Source: Streptomyces sp. ISL-11
Lineage (GTDB): Bacteria > Actinomycetota > Actinomycetes > Streptomycetales > Streptomycetaceae
DNA length: 64,000 bases
Assembly (NCBI RefSeq): GCF_018614525.1
Contig: NZ_JAGGOL010000013.1
Location: forward strand, 1 to 64,000
Reading direction: 5' to 3'
Under the pieces are notes generated by a model. It did no database searches and had not been told where the DNA came from. It was given only the letters and a program-made list of their open reading frames with translations. Made by a program: the position numbers and the translations under genes. This document shows, in pieces, positions 28,166 through 37,559 of the stretch. Every line of letters starts with the position of its first letter. The stretch's first letter is position 1.

Positions 28166-29020
28166 CTAACAGCACCCCGCACCGGGAAGAGTGCGCTTGT
28201 TACGCGCCGCGAGATTCCGCGCGGCCAGCTCGGAGTCGGCCGGATACCCGACCTCTTCAAGCGTCAACCCGTGCGGCCGCACCACGTGCACAGCCGAATC
28301 CCGCACCCGCGCGCCCAGCACCTTGCCCGGCCAGTCGACCGGCCGGTGCCCGTCACCGACGAACAGCAGCGCGCCCACCAGCGAGCGCACCATGTTGTGG
28401 CAGAAGGCGTCCGCCCGTACGGTCGCGGTGATGACGCCGGAGGCGTCCCGCTCCCAACTCAGCTGCTGGAGCGTACGGATGGTCGTCGCACCCTCGCGCT
28501 TCTTGCAGTACGCGGCGAAGTCGTGCTCCCCGACCAGCGCGCGCGAGGCGGCGTTCATCGCGTCGACGTCCAACGGCCAGTCGTGCCACAGGACATGACC
28601 GCGCAGCAGCGGGTCGACACCGCCGATGTGGTCGGTGACCCGGTAGGCGTACCGGCGCCAGATCGCCGAGAAGCGCGCGTTGAATCCGGCCGGCGCCTCC
28701 GCGACCTTCCACACCCGCACGTCGTGCGACAGCCGGCCGGCGAGCCGCCGCAGCAGCTTCTCCTCGTGCTCGGCCCACACCTCCGCCGGCAGGTCGACGT
28801 GCGCGACCTGCCCGCGCGCGTGCACGCCCGAGTCCGTACGGCCCGCGACCGTCAGCTCATGGGTCTCGGACGACCGGGTCACCGTCCGGAGCGCGTCCTC
28901 GATCTCGCCCTGCACGGTACGCAGACCCGAACGCTGCTTGGCCCAGCCGGAAAAATCCTTGCCGTCGTACGACAGGTCCAGCCGCACCCGCACAAAGCCG
29001 GGCGCCACCTCGTCACTCAC
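28166..29020 (-). CDS. truA: tRNA pseudouridine synthase A
   Basis: A 284-aa enzyme that converts U38-U40 of the tRNA anticodon arm to pseudouridine. The catalytic Asp is in [31 protein letters not shown] opens the fold, and [15 protein letters not shown] and [17 protein letters not shown] are further TruA motifs. The start is the GTG at 29020 with AGAGGGAA upstream; a longer frame to 29092 would overlap the rplQ terminator. It is the last gene of the rpoA-rplQ region, but a hairpin separates it from rplQ. It ends GAGCC with two C-terminal Cys. Confidence 0.97.
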   Translation of the reverse strand: MSDEVAPGFVRVRLDLSYDGKDFSGWAKQRSGLRTVQGEIEDALRTVTRSSETHELTVAGRTDSGVHARGQVAHVDLPAEVWAEHEEKLLRRLAGRLSHDVRVWKVAEAPAGFNARFSAIWRRYAYRVTDHIGGVDPLLRGHVLWHDWPLDVDAMNAASRALVGEHDFAAYCKKREGATTIRTLQQLSWERDASGVITATVRADAFCHNMVRSLVGALLFVGDGHRPVDWPGKVLGARVRDSAVHVVRPHGLTLEEVGYPADSELAARNLAARNKRTLPGAGCC

Positions 29021-29049
29021 CGAAAGTTCCCTCTCCCACTTACGCGGAA

Positions 29050-29081
29050 CGGGCCCGCTCCCCCAAAAGGGAGCGGACCCG
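29050..29081 (-). terminator. Terminator between rplQ and truA
   Basis: CCGCTCCC (29055-29062) pairs with GGGAGCGG (29069-29076), extended after one mismatch by CGGG/CCCG. It lies 24 bp after the rplQ stop. Confidence 0.75.
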
Positions 29082-29104
29082 CGTCCACACACACATGACG
29101 TGCG

Positions 29105-29569
29105 TCAGGCGTCCTTGGACTCCTCGGCCGGAGCCTCGGCAGCAGCCTCGGACTCCTTGACCGCACGCTTGGTGGCGGCCTCGGCCTCGGCGACGGTCGC
29201 CTTCTTGGCGATCTCGCGCTCGACGAGCTCGATCACGGCCATCGGGGCGTTGTCGCCACGACGGTTGCCGATCTTCGTGATGCGGGTGTAACCACCCGGA
29301 CGCTCGGCGAAGCCCGGACCGATCTCGGTGAACAGCGTGTGCACGATGCTCTTGTCCGTGATCGTCTGCAGCACCTGGCGACGGTTGTGGATGTCGCCCT
29401 TCTTCGCCTTGGTGATCAGACGCTCGGCGACCGGGCGCAGGCGGCGAGCCTTGGCCTCGGTGGTGGTGATGCGGCCGTGCTCGAAGAGCGCCTTGGCGAG
29501 GTTCGCCAGCAGCAGCTTCTCGTGCGCGGCACCGCCGCCCAGACGGGCACCCTTGGTGGGACGCGGCAT
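29105..29569 (-). CDS. rplQ: 50S ribosomal protein L17
   Basis: A 154-aa protein starting [20 protein letters not shown] at the ATG at 29569. The L17 fold (about 1-118) includes [20 protein letters not shown] and [21 protein letters not shown] 35-residue Ala/Glu-rich acidic tail ([17 protein letters not shown]) is an actinobacterial extension. It sits 169 bp downstream of rpoA, and the gap contains one 22-bp intergenic repeat. Confidence 0.98.
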   Translation of the reverse strand: MPRPTKGARLGGGAAHEKLLLANLAKALFEHGRITTTEAKARRLRPVAERLITKAKKGDIHNRRQVLQTITDKSIVHTLFTEIGPGFAERPGGYTRITKIGNRRGDNAPMAVIELVEREIAKKATVAEAEAATKRAVKESEAAAEAPAEESKDA

Positions 29570-29690
29570 GGTGTTTCTCCTTGTTCTCTGCACCGGCCGT
29601 ATCAGGTACCGGTGTCAGGTCCCAGCGGGCGGTTGCCCACCAGAAGTCTGTGAAGCGGCCGGGCGGGCTGCATCAGGCAGGGCCCAATTC

Positions 29691-29712
29691 AGCCCGTCCG
29701 GCGATTGAGGAC
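29691..29712. repeat. Single 22-bp intergenic repeat between rpoA and rplQ
   Basis: AGCCCGTCCGGCG followed by ATTGAGGAC, a near-consensus copy 26 bp after the rpoA stop. It is notable because it interrupts a ribosomal-protein operon. Confidence 0.8.
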
Positions 29713-29738
29713 AAAGCCTCAGCCCCGTGCGACGGGAC

Positions 29739-30761
29739 TCAGTACTGCTCGGTCTCCACGAAACCCGCGTCCGCGTCGTCGTCGGCGCCAAACGCGTCCG
29801 CGGCGGCGGTCGGGTCGAATCCGGGCGGGCTGTCCTTGAGGGCCAGGCCCATGCCGGCCAGCTTCGCCTTGACCTCGTCGATCGACTTCGCACCGAAGTT
29901 GCGGATGTCGAGCAGGTCGGCCTCGGAGCGGGCGACGAGCTCACCCACGGAGTGGATGCCCTCGCGCTTGAGGCAGTTGTACGAGCGGACCGTGAGCTCG
30001 AGCTCCTCGATCGGCAGCGCCAGGTCGGCGGCAAGGGCGGCGTCCGTCGGGGACGGGCCCATGTCGATGCCCTCGGCGTCGATGTTGAGCTCGCGGGCAA
30101 GACCGAACAGCTCGACCAGGGTCTTACCGGCGGACGCCATGGCGTCGCGCGGGCGCATGGCCTGCTTGGTCTCGACGTCGACGATCAGCTTGTCGAAGTC
30201 GGTGCGCTGCTCGACACGGGTCGCCTCGACCTTGTAGGTGACCTTGAGAACCGGCGAGTAGATGGAGTCGACCGGGATACGGCCGATCTCCTGGCCCACC
30301 TGCTTGTTCTGGACGGCGGAGACGTAGCCGCGACCGCGCTCGACGGTCAGCTCCATCTCCAGCTTGCCCTTGGCGTTCAGGGTCGCCAGGACCAGGTCGG
30401 GGTTGTGAACCTCGACGCCGGCCGGCGGGGCGATGTCGGCGGCGGTGACCAGACCCGGACCCTGCTTGCGCAGGTACATCACGACCGGCTCGTCGTGCTC
30501 CGAGGAGACGACCAGCTGCTTGATGTTCAGGATGAGGTCGGTGACGTCCTCCTTGACGCCCGGCACGGTGGTGAACTCGTGCAGGACACCGTCGATGCGG
30601 ATGGACGTGACCGCCGCACCCGGGATCGAGGAGAGGAGCGTACGACGCAGGGAGTTGCCGAGGGTGTAGCCGAAGCCCGGCTCCAGCGGCTCGATCACGA
30701 ACCGGGAGCGGAACTCGTCGACGACCTCTTCGGTCAGCGAGGGGCGCTGAGCGATCAGCAT
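29739..30761 (-). CDS. rpoA: RNA polymerase alpha subunit
   Basis: A 340-aa subunit. The N-terminal domain (1-230) dimerises and nucleates assembly with beta and beta': [40 protein letters not shown]. The C-terminal domain (about 250-320) has the DNA- and activator-binding helix-hairpin-helix fold: [39 protein letters not shown]. An acidic tail follows ([18 protein letters not shown]). Length is normal. It follows rpsK after a gap containing a strong hairpin. Confidence 0.99.
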   Translation of the reverse strand: MLIAQRPSLTEEVVDEFRSRFVIEPLEPGFGYTLGNSLRRTLLSSIPGAAVTSIRIDGVLHEFTTVPGVKEDVTDLILNIKQLVVSSEHDEPVVMYLRKQGPGLVTAADIAPPAGVEVHNPDLVLATLNAKGKLEMELTVERGRGYVSAVQNKQVGQEIGRIPVDSIYSPVLKVTYKVEATRVEQRTDFDKLIVDVETKQAMRPRDAMASAGKTLVELFGLARELNIDAEGIDMGPSPTDAALAADLALPIEELELTVRSYNCLKREGIHSVGELVARSEADLLDIRNFGAKSIDEVKAKLAGMGLALKDSPPGFDPTAAADAFGADDDADAGFVETEQY

Positions 30762-30820
30762 GCGATGAATCCTTCAGTCATGGACACCCACTATTTGATG
30801 TCCTGAGGTACTACAAGGGT

Positions 30821-30856
30821 ACGGGCGATACGGCCCCGAAGAGCCGTACCGCCCGT
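30821..30856 (-). terminator. Hairpin between rpsK and rpoA
   Basis: ACGGGCG/CGCCCGT (outer) and TACGGC/GCCGTA (inner) pair with one mismatch between them. It lies 50 bp after rpsK and 60 bp before rpoA. It may attenuate rather than fully terminate, given the usual co-transcription. Confidence 0.6.
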
Positions 30857-30905
30857 GTGCCGTACGAAGCGGCGCGATGATCAGCGGGCCTCGCGGCCCG
30901 ATGGA

Positions 30906-31310
30906 TCAGACGCGGCGGCGCTTCGGGGGACGGCAGCCGTTGTGCGGGGTCGGGGTGACGTCCTGGATGGAGCCAACCTCGAGGCCGGTCGCCTGGAGCG
31001 AGCGGATGGCGGTCTCACGACCGGAACCCGGGCCCTTGACGAAGACGTCGACCTTGCGCATGCCGTGCTCCTGCGCGCGACGGGCAGCCGACTCGGCGGC
31101 CATCTGCGCGGCGAACGGAGTGGACTTGCGGGAGCCCTTGAAGCCGACGTGGCCGGCGGAGGCCCAGGAGATCACGTTGCCCGAAGGGTCCGTGATCGAC
31201 ACGATGGTGTTGTTGAACGTGCTCTTGATGTGCGCGTGGCCGTGAGCGACGTTCTTCTTTTCCTTGCGACGCACCTTCTTGGCTGCGCCCTGACGACCCT
31301 TGGGGGGCAT
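30906..31310 (-). CDS. rpsK: 30S ribosomal protein S11
   Basis: A 134-aa protein starting [55 protein letters not shown] and the C-terminal [16 protein letters not shown] are canonical S11, a platform protein near the Shine-Dalgarno helix. It is 68 bp after rpsM in the rpmJ-rpsM-rpsK-rpoA-rplQ group. Confidence 0.99.
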   Translation of the reverse strand: MPPKGRQGAAKKVRRKEKKNVAHGHAHIKSTFNNTIVSITDPSGNVISWASAGHVGFKGSRKSTPFAAQMAAESAARRAQEHGMRKVDVFVKGPGSGRETAIRSLQATGLEVGSIQDVTPTPHNGCRPPKRRRV

Positions 31311-31378
31311 GTCTTACTCCTGTGGAGTGGAGGTGATCGGTCCTACAGCGAAGACCGCTGGTGAGCGTCCGCTGAGGA

Positions 31379-31759
31379 CTACTTCTTGCCCGGCTTCTTC
31401 TTGCCGGCGATCGCGCGACGCGGGCCCTTGCGGGTACGAGCGTTCGTGCTGGTGCGCTGACCGTGGACCGGCAGGCCACGACGGTGACGCAGACCCTGGT
31501 AGCAGCCGATCTCTACCTTGCGGCGGATGTCGGCCTGGATCTCGCGGCGGAGGTCACCCTCGGTCTTGAGGTTGGCGTCCACGTACTCGCGGATCTTGAC
31601 CAGGTCCTCTTCGGGAAGGTCACGAACGCGGCTGTTCGGGTTCACACCGGTCGCGGCGAGAGTCGCCTGCGACTGGGTGCGGCCGATACCGAAGACGTAG
31701 GTGAGTGCGACCTCCACGCGCTTGTCGCGCGGGATGTCAACACCGGAAACGCGTGCCAT
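31379..31759 (-). CDS. rpsM: 30S ribosomal protein S13
   Basis: A 126-aa head protein starting [60 protein letters not shown] and a Lys-rich tail KKKPGKK are typical of S13. The tail contacts P-site tRNA and the B1 bridges. It is 204 bp after rpmJ. Confidence 0.99.
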   Translation of the reverse strand: MARVSGVDIPRDKRVEVALTYVFGIGRTQSQATLAATGVNPNSRVRDLPEEDLVKIREYVDANLKTEGDLRREIQADIRRKVEIGCYQGLRHRRGLPVHGQRTSTNARTRKGPRRAIAGKKKPGKK

Positions 31760-31963
31760 TTACTGGCTCCAGTTTGATATTCGGGGGTCTTCCACAGCGC
31801 CACTCCCGACCGCCGACCGCCCTTGATCAAGACTTGAACAAGAGGGGTGGTACGTCCCGAGTCCCCGGCCCCCGCCGGAGGTGTCGCCAGCCGTGGCTGA
31901 CGGGCTCTGCTTATGTACGTTGCTATGCGTCGCGCGAAGTAACTGCGGAGTGCAGGTTCTGCG

Positions 31964-32077
31964 TCAGCCCTGGCGCTGCTTGTGGCGCAGGTTGTCGCAG
32001 ATGACCATGACCCGGCCGTGACGGCGGATCACCTTGCACTTGTCGCAGATCTTCTTGACGCTCGGCTTGACCTTCAT
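31964..32077 (-). CDS. rpmJ: 50S ribosomal protein L36 (zinc-binding form)
   Basis: A 37-aa protein starting [20 protein letters not shown] at the ATG at 32077. It has the full Cys-Cys-Cys-His zinc ribbon (C11, C14, C27, H32), so this is the zinc-dependent housekeeping form. It lies 60 bp downstream of infA and is too short for many gene finders. Confidence 0.98.
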   Translation of the reverse strand: MKVKPSVKKICDKCKVIRRHGRVMVICDNLRHKQRQG

Positions 32078-32137
32078 GGGATGTCAGGTTCTCCGGGTCA
32101 GTGCCGTCACCCCGCGGTAGCGGGGCATCGACAAGAT

Positions 32138-32359
32138 CTACTTGTAGCGGTAGACGATCCGGCCACGCGTCAGGTCGTAGGGAGAGAGCTCCACGACGAC
32201 CCGGTCATCCGGGAGGATGCGGATGTAGTGCATCCGCATCTTGCCGCTGATGTGCGCGAGGACTTTGTGACCGTTCTGGAGTTCTACCTTGAACATCGCG
32301 TTCGGCAGAGACTCGATCACGGTGCCCTCGATCTCGATGGCACCTTGCTTCTTGGCCAC
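32138..32359 (-). CDS. infA: Translation initiation factor IF-1
   Basis: A 73-aa OB-fold factor that binds the 30S A site. The start is the GTG at 32359 ([20 protein letters not shown]) with AAAGG upstream; the frame runs on to 32425 but the extra residues are not conserved. [20 protein letters not shown] and RGRIVYRYK are canonical. The 340-bp gap upstream holds an inverted repeat, a duplicated map fragment and the map terminator, so infA probably has its own promoter. Confidence 0.98.
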   Translation of the reverse strand: MAKKQGAIEIEGTVIESLPNAMFKVELQNGHKVLAHISGKMRMHYIRILPDDRVVVELSPYDLTRGRIVYRYK

Positions 32360-32394
32360 GCTTCGCCTTTCGAATCGGCTACCTTGATCAACTC

Positions 32395-32415
32395 TCGTAT
32401 ACACGTGCCATACGA
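32395..32415. promoter_or_regulatory. Inverted repeat upstream of infA
   Basis: TCGTAT (32395-32400) and ATACGA (32410-32415) flank a 9-bp spacer, in an AT-richer patch 36 bp before the infA start. It may be part of the infA promoter or an operator. No clear -35/-10 pair could be assigned. Confidence 0.35.
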
Positions 32416-32522
32416 ACGCAGGCATGCGGATACACGAGAGCCGACGCGTCAGTCTACGTCAGGGCAACCCGAAAGACTAATCCAGGGTCATTGCCCAGCC
32501 GCGTTGATCCTTAAGCGGCAGT

Positions 32523-32583
32523 TACGCCAGCGGATCCGGCGCCGCCGTCACCCCGTACTCCGCCAGCTTGGCCTTGCCGCCGT
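32523..32583. repeat. 61-bp duplicate of the map 3' end
   Basis: Bases 32523-32583 are identical to 32701-32761, the last 20 codons of map. The copy reads the same C-terminus but ends in TAA (32522-32524) rather than TAG. The copies are 178 bp apart. The 117 bp between them include the map terminator hairpin. Confidence 0.95.
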
Positions 32584-32648
32584 GGAATCCTCCACACGCC
32601 CCTCTCGCGGGCTCGGCGCCAAGGCGCCTCACAAGCTTCGAGCGGCTG

Positions 32649-32667
32649 CGCCGGACGCCGTCCGGCG
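32649..32667 (-). terminator. Hairpin after map
   Basis: CGCCGGAC (32649-32656) and GTCCGGCG (32660-32667) form a perfect 8-bp stem with a 3-nt loop, 33 bp beyond the map stop. Confidence 0.7.
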
Positions 32668-32699
32668 AGGCGGTGGCCGATGCCGAAAAGAGCCGGTGC

Positions 32700-33536
32700 C
32701 TACGCCAGCGGATCCGGCGCCGCCGTCACCCCGTACTCCGCCAGCTTGGCCTTGCCGCCGTCCACCGCCGTGAGCACCAGCGGGCCCTGCTCCGTCAGGG
32801 CGACGGAGTGCTCCCAGTGGGAGGACCAGGTCAGGTCGTCCGTGAGGACCGTCCAGTCGTCCTCCAGGACGTGGGTCCGGGCGGTGCCCAGGCTCACCAT
32901 GGGCTCGATCGCGATGCAGAAGCCGGGGACGAGCTTGGGGCCCTTGCCGCGCTTGCGCGAGACGTAGTTCAGCAGGTGCGGGTCCATGTGCATCTCGGAG
33001 CCGATGCCGTGCCCGCCGTAGTCCTCGATGATCCCGTACTTCCCGGTGGCCGGGCGGGGCTGGCGGCGGATGTAGCCCTCGATGGCCTTGGAGATGTCCA
33101 CCAGGCGGTTGCCGTTCTTCACGGCGGCGATGCCGGCCCACATCGACTCCTCGGTCACCCGGGAGAGCTCCAGCAGCTCCGGAGCGTGACCGGTGCCCAC
33201 GAAGGCCGTGAAGGCGGCGTCGCCGTGCCAGCCGTCCACGATCGCGCCCGCGTCGATGGAGATGATGTCGCCGTCCTTCAGGACGGTCTTCGTGTCCGGG
33301 ATGCCGTGCACGACGACCTCGTTCACCGAGGTGCAGATCGTGGCGGGGAAGCCGCCGTAGCCGAGGAAGTTCGACTTGGCGCCGTGCTCGGCCAGCACCT
33401 TGCGGGCGACGTCGTCCAGATCCTTGGTGGTGGCACCCGGCACGGCCGCCGCCCGGGTGGCCGCGTGGATGGCGGCGACGACCAGCCCCGCCTCGCGCAT
33501 CTTCGCGATCTGGTCCGGGGTCTTGATCTCGACCAT
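32700..33536 (-). CDS. map: Methionine aminopeptidase type I
   Basis: A 278-aa metalloprotease that removes initiator Met. The start is the ATG at 33536 (MVEIKTPDQIAKMREAGLVV). Metal ligands are seen in IISIDAGAIVDGWHGDAAFT (two Asp), GGHGIG (His), AIEPMVSLG (Glu) and HSVALTEQGP (with the last Glu upstream in WEHS). The N-terminus and length fit the shorter MAP-Ia class. It lies 176 bp downstream of adk. The final 61 bp are duplicated downstream. Confidence 0.98.
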   Translation of the reverse strand: MVEIKTPDQIAKMREAGLVVAAIHAATRAAAVPGATTKDLDDVARKVLAEHGAKSNFLGYGGFPATICTSVNEVVVHGIPDTKTVLKDGDIISIDAGAIVDGWHGDAAFTAFVGTGHAPELLELSRVTEESMWAGIAAVKNGNRLVDISKAIEGYIRRQPRPATGKYGIIEDYGGHGIGSEMHMDPHLLNYVSRKRGKGPKLVPGFCIAIEPMVSLGTARTHVLEDDWTVLTDDLTWSSHWEHSVALTEQGPLVLTAVDGGKAKLAEYGVTAAPDPLA

Positions 33537-33712
33537 GGGGGTGCCTTTCTCGGCTGCACGTGGCTTCCACGTGACGTCTACGGTGCTTCTCGTGCGGCCC
33601 GGGTAGCTGCCCGGCCGGGCGCTCCGGGCTCCGCCGGCCCGCGCAGGGCGCACAGCACAACACTACGGCCGCGGCGCCCCGAGGGGCACCGCGGCCGTAA
33701 TCAGCTCGCTGT

Positions 33713-34369
33713 TCAGGCGTTGTCGCGCTCCAGGGCGGCCATCGCCCGCTGCGTGACCTCGGCGACCTTGCCGAGCGCCGAGATCGTCACCACCAGGCCC
33801 TGGGCCTTGTAGTAGTCGATGATCGGCTCGGTCTCGCTGTGGTAGACCTCCAGCCGCTTGCGGACGGTGTCCTCACTGTCGTCCTCGCGCTGGTACAGCT
33901 CGCCGCCGCAGGCGTCACAGACACCCTCGGCCGCCGGCGGGTTGTAGATCACGTGGAAGATGTGGCTGCTGTCCTTGCGGCACATCCGGCGACCGGCGAT
34001 CCGCTTGACGACCTCGTCCTCCGGGACCTCCAGGTCCAGGACGGCGTCCAGCTTGAGGTCGTCGGCCTTGAGGATCCCGTCCAGCGCCTCGGCCTGGGCC
34101 AGGTTGCGCGGGAAGCCGTCCAGCAGGAAACCGCCGACGGCGTCCGACTGCTGCATGCGGTCCTTGGCCATCCCGATGGTGACCTCGTCCGGCACCAGCT
34201 GGCCGGCCCGCATGTACTCCTGGGCCTTCTGGCCGAGCGGCGTGCCCTGGCTGATGTTCGCCCGGAAAAGGTCACCCGTCGAGATGTGCGGGATCGCGAG
34301 GTTCTTGGCGAGGTACGCGGCCTGCGTACCCTTGCCGGCGCCGGGCGGCCCGACGAGGACGATTCGCAT
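33713..34369 (-). CDS. adk: Adenylate kinase
   Basis: A 218-aa enzyme interconverting AMP, ADP and ATP. P-loop VGPPGAGKGTQAAYLAKNL at the start, AMP-binding DGFPRNLAQAEALDGIL, and a long LID (MCRKDSSHIFHVIYN to CDACGGELYQR) with Cys residues that probably bind zinc. The ATG at 34369 shares its A with the secY stop (TGATG), so the two are translationally coupled, as is common in bacteria. Confidence 0.98.
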   Translation of the reverse strand: MRIVLVGPPGAGKGTQAAYLAKNLAIPHISTGDLFRANISQGTPLGQKAQEYMRAGQLVPDEVTIGMAKDRMQQSDAVGGFLLDGFPRNLAQAEALDGILKADDLKLDAVLDLEVPEDEVVKRIAGRRMCRKDSSHIFHVIYNPPAAEGVCDACGGELYQREDDSEDTVRKRLEVYHSETEPIIDYYKAQGLVVTISALGKVAEVTQRAMAALERDNA

Positions 34370-35682
34370 CAGCGGAGGAACCCTTCGTAGTTGCGCTGCT
34401 GAAGCTGGCTCTCGATCTGCTTCACAGTCTCCAGACCGACACCCACGATGATCAGGATGCTGGTTCCCCCGAACGGGAAGTTCTGGTTCGCGTTGAGTGT
34501 GACCAGTGCCACCGTGGGCACCAGGGCGATCAGCCCCAGATAGAGCGAGCCCGGCCACGTGATGCGGTTCAGCACGTAGCTCAGGTACTCCGCGGTGGGA
34601 CGACCAGCCCGGATGCCCGGAATGAACCCACCATACTTCTTCATGTTGTCGGCAACTTCTTCGGGGTTGAAGGAGATGGCGACGTAGAAGAAGGCGAAGA
34701 AGACGATCAGCAGGAAGTAGGTGACCATGTAGATCGGGTGGTCACCCTTGACCAGGTTGGCGTTGACCCAGTTCGCCCAGCCGGCCTTGGAGCCGGTGAA
34801 CTGCACGAGCAGCGCCGGGATGTAGAGCAGCGACGAGGCGAAGATGACCGGGATCACGCCCGCCTGGTTCACCTTGAGCGGGATGTAGGTGGACGTGCCG
34901 CCGTAGGACCGGCGGCCGATCATGCGCTTGGCGTACTGGACCGGGATCCGGCGCTGGGCCTGCTCCACGAAGACCACCAGCGCGACCATGGCCAGGCCGC
35001 AGATGATGACCAGCGCGAACTCCAGCCAGCCGCCCATCAGCTTGCCCTGGAGCTTGATGCCCCACAGGCCGCTGGGGAAGCCGGCGGCGATGGACGTGAA
35101 CATCAGGATCGACATGCCGTTGCCGATGCCGCGGTCGGTGACGAGCTCACCGAGCCACATGATCAGCGCGGTGCCCGCGGTCATGGTGATGACCATGGTG
35201 ACCGTGGTGAAGATCGACTGGTTGGGCACGATCTGGTTGCCCACCGTGCAGTTACCGAAGAGGGCACCGCTGCGCGCGGTGGCCACCAGGCCGGTGCCCT
35301 GGAGCACCGCGAGTGCCACGGTCAGATAACGCGTGTACTGCGTGATCTTGGCCTGCCCCGACTGTCCCTCCTTCTTGAGGGCTTCCAGTCGAGGGATGAC
35401 GACGGTGAGCAACTGAAGAATGATGCTCGCCGTGATGTACGGCATGATCCCGAGCGCGAAGATCGTGATCTGCAGCAGCGCGCCACCGCTGAACATGTTC
35501 ACGAGGCCGAACAGGCCCTGACCACGCTGGGCCTGGTCCATACACGTCTGGACGTTCTGGTAGTCGACGCCCGGCACCGGCACATGCGCGCCGAGCCGGA
35601 AGAGCACCATGATGCCCAACGTGAACAGCAGCTTCTTGCGCAGGTCGGGCGTCTTGAACGCCCGGGCGAACGCGGTGAGCAC
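34369..35682 (-). CDS. secY: Preprotein translocase subunit SecY
   Basis: A 437-aa, ten-helix membrane channel. The start is the GTG at 35682 behind GGAGG. FRLGAHVPVPGVDY, GIMPYITASIILQLLTVVIP, MIGRRSYGGTSTYIPLKVNQ and GFIPGIRAGRPTAEYLSYVL are SecY signatures. It exports unfolded proteins with SecE/SecG/SecA. It is separated from rplO by a terminator-like hairpin, and an AT-rich stretch near 35740-35765 (TTGACT on the minus strand) may hold its own promoter. It is coupled to adk. Confidence 0.98.
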   Translation of the reverse strand: MLTAFARAFKTPDLRKKLLFTLGIMVLFRLGAHVPVPGVDYQNVQTCMDQAQRGQGLFGLVNMFSGGALLQITIFALGIMPYITASIILQLLTVVIPRLEALKKEGQSGQAKITQYTRYLTVALAVLQGTGLVATARSGALFGNCTVGNQIVPNQSIFTTVTMVITMTAGTALIMWLGELVTDRGIGNGMSILMFTSIAAGFPSGLWGIKLQGKLMGGWLEFALVIICGLAMVALVVFVEQAQRRIPVQYAKRMIGRRSYGGTSTYIPLKVNQAGVIPVIFASSLLYIPALLVQFTGSKAGWANWVNANLVKGDHPIYMVTYFLLIVFFAFFYVAISFNPEEVADNMKKYGGFIPGIRAGRPTAEYLSYVLNRITWPGSLYLGLIALVPTVALVTLNANQNFPFGGTSILIIVGVGLETVKQIESQLQQRNYEGFLR

Positions 35683-35834
35683 GGTGCCTCCTGCGCCTCT
35701 CACGCAGCCACGTGAGAGGTGACGGTCTTGAGGATCGACGAATACATATCAGTCAAAATCCGCACGACCCAGGCCGCGCGGAAGATAACAGTTGCACGCC
35801 ACCTTACCGGCGACCGTGCCCCCCTAGGAACGAC

Positions 35835-35870
35835 CAACCGGGGATGCCCCTTTTGGGACATCCCCGGTTG
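35835..35870 (-). terminator. Terminator between rplO and secY
   Basis: CAACCGGGGATG (35835-35846) pairs perfectly with CATCCCCGGTTG (35859-35870). An inner CCC/GGG stem closes a TTTT loop. It lies 14 bp after the rplO stop and symmetrically could work in both directions. Confidence 0.85.
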
Positions 35871-35884
35871 TCAGATCAACGAGC

Positions 35885-36340
35885 TCAGACGAGCTCGGTG
35901 ACGGTGCCACCAGCGGCGGCGATCTTCTCCTTGGCGGAGCCGGAGACGGCGTCAACCGTCACCTGCAGCGCCACGGTGATCTCGCCGGTGCCGAGCACCT
36001 TGACGAGCTGGTTCTTACGAACCGCGCCCTTGGCGACCAGATCGGCCACCGTGACCTCGCCACCCTGCGGGTAGAGCGCGGCCAGCTTGTCCAGGTTCAC
36101 GACCTGGAACTCGACGCGGAACGGGTTCTTGAAGCCCTTGAGCTTCGGGAGACGCATGTGGAGGGGCATCTGCCCGCCCTCGAAGCGCTCCGGAACCTGG
36201 TAACGGGCCTTCTGGCCCTTCGTGCCACGACCTGCGGTCTTACCCTTGGACGCCTCGCCTCGACCCACACGGGTCTTGGCGGTCTTGGCGCCCGGGGCGG
36301 GCCGGAGGTTGTGGACCTTCAGCGGGTTCTGCTCCGCCAT
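35885..36340 (-). CDS. rplO: 50S ribosomal protein L15
   Basis: A 151-aa protein starting [20 protein letters not shown] at the ATG at 36340. The Gly/Lys/Arg-rich N-terminus ([20 protein letters not shown]) threads into 23S rRNA, and [20 protein letters not shown] ends the globular part. It starts 1 bp after the rpmD stop and is the last gene of the spc operon before the terminator. Confidence 0.98.
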   Translation of the reverse strand: MAEQNPLKVHNLRPAPGAKTAKTRVGRGEASKGKTAGRGTKGQKARYQVPERFEGGQMPLHMRLPKLKGFKNPFRVEFQVVNLDKLAALYPQGGEVTVADLVAKGAVRKNQLVKVLGTGEITVALQVTVDAVSGSAKEKIAAAGGTVTELV

Positions 36341-36341
36341 G

Positions 36342-36524
36342 TCAGTCGACCTCCTCAACCGTCACGAGGTGGCGGACGGTGTGCACCATGCCGCGGAACT
36401 CGGGACGGTCCTCCTTGACAACCACGTCGTTCAGGCGCTTGAGCCCGAGCGAACGCAGGGTGTCGCGGTGGTTCTGCTTGCTACCGATGTAGGACTTGAC
36501 CTGCGTGACCTTGAGGCGAGCCAT
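36342..36524 (-). CDS. rpmD: 50S ribosomal protein L30
   Basis: A 60-aa protein, [20 protein letters not shown] with [17 protein letters not shown] and VRHLVTVEE, typical L30. Its ATG overlaps the rpsE stop by one base (TAATG). The frame extends upstream in the rpsE region, but those residues are not L30. Confidence 0.98.
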   Translation of the reverse strand: MARLKVTQVKSYIGSKQNHRDTLRSLGLKRLNDVVVKEDRPEFRGMVHTVRHLVTVEEVD

Positions 36525-37126
36525 TACGCACCCGCCCCTGCACGCGCCCGCAGCAGTGCGGCGGGGGCGACGTCCTCCAGCGGCAGGCCACGACGGGCGG
36601 CGATCTCCTCGGGACGCTGAAGTCCCTGGAGGGCCGTCACCGTGGCGTGCACGATGTTGATCGGGTTCGACGAACCGAGCGACTTCGACAGGATGTCGTG
36701 GACGCCGGCGCACTCGAGCACCGCACGCACCGGGCCACCGGCGATAACGCCGGTACCGGGGGAAGCAGGCTTGAGCAGGACGACGCCCGCGGCCTTCTCG
36801 CCCTGGATGGGGTGCGGGATGGTGCCCTGGATGCGCGGGACCTTGAAGAAGTTCTTCTTGGCCTCTTCCACGCCCTTGGCGATGGCCGCGGGAACTTCCT
36901 TGGCCTTGCCGTATCCGACACCTACGGTGCCGTCACCGTCGCCCACCACGACCAGCGCGGTGAAGCTGAAGCGGCGACCACCCTTGACAACCTTGGCGAC
37001 GCGGTTGATCGCGACAACGCGCTCAACGTACGCGGTCTTCTCGGCGGCAGCGCCACCGTCGCGACCCTTCCGGTCCCGCCGCTCGCCGCCACCGGCACCG
37101 CTTCCGCGGCGCTGGGGTCCAGCCAT
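36524..37126 (-). CDS. rpsE: 30S ribosomal protein S5
   Basis: A 200-aa protein. An actinobacterial Gly/Arg-rich N-terminus of about 30 residues precedes the dsRNA-binding-like fold ([40 protein letters not shown]) and the C-terminal domain ([20 protein letters not shown]). It works in decoding fidelity; spectinomycin-resistance positions near VKGGRR look unaltered. It sits 46 bp after rplR. Confidence 0.98.
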   Translation of the reverse strand: MAGPQRRGSGAGGGERRDRKGRDGGAAAEKTAYVERVVAINRVAKVVKGGRRFSFTALVVVGDGDGTVGVGYGKAKEVPAAIAKGVEEAKKNFFKVPRIQGTIPHPIQGEKAAGVVLLKPASPGTGVIAGGPVRAVLECAGVHDILSKSLGSSNPINIVHATVTALQGLQRPEEIAARRGLPLEDVAPAALLRARAGAGA

Positions 37127-37172
37127 TGGATTTACCTCTCTCTGTTACGTCCGCTAGCTCCGGAACCGGGGC

Positions 37173-37556
37173 TTAGAACTTCAGCCCGGCTTCGCGGGCG
37201 GCGTCCGCCAGAGCGGCAATGCGCCCGGCGTACTGGTTGCCACCGCGGTCGAACACGACGGTCTCGACGCCGGCAGCCTTAGCACGCTCGGCGACAAGCG
37301 CGCCGACCTGCTTGGCCTGCGCGGACTTGTCGCCCTCGCCACCGCGGATCGAGGTGTCCAGGGTCGACGCCGACGCAAGGGTGTGACCCTTGAGGTCGTC
37401 GATGACCTGAGCAACGATGTTCCGGTTCGAGCGCGTCACGACGAGGCGCGGACGCTCCGCCGTACCCGACACGTTCTTACGGATGCGGATGTGACGACGC
37501 TTCTTGGCGGCGCGCTTGTACGCGTCACCCTTGGCGATCTTTACACCGTATGCCAT
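37173..37556 (-). CDS. rplR: 50S ribosomal protein L18
   Basis: A 127-aa 5S-rRNA-binding protein. [40 protein letters not shown] and [20 protein letters not shown] are canonical. It starts 3 bp after the rplF stop. Confidence 0.98.
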   Translation of the reverse strand: MAYGVKIAKGDAYKRAAKKRRHIRIRKNVSGTAERPRLVVTRSNRNIVAQVIDDLKGHTLASASTLDTSIRGGEGDKSAQAKQVGALVAERAKAAGVETVVFDRGGNQYAGRIAALADAAREAGLKF

Positions 37557-37559
37557 GGC

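Noticed and set aside
32523-32583. A second methionine aminopeptidase gene
   Set aside because: Only the last 20 codons are present; the upstream frame does not encode map.
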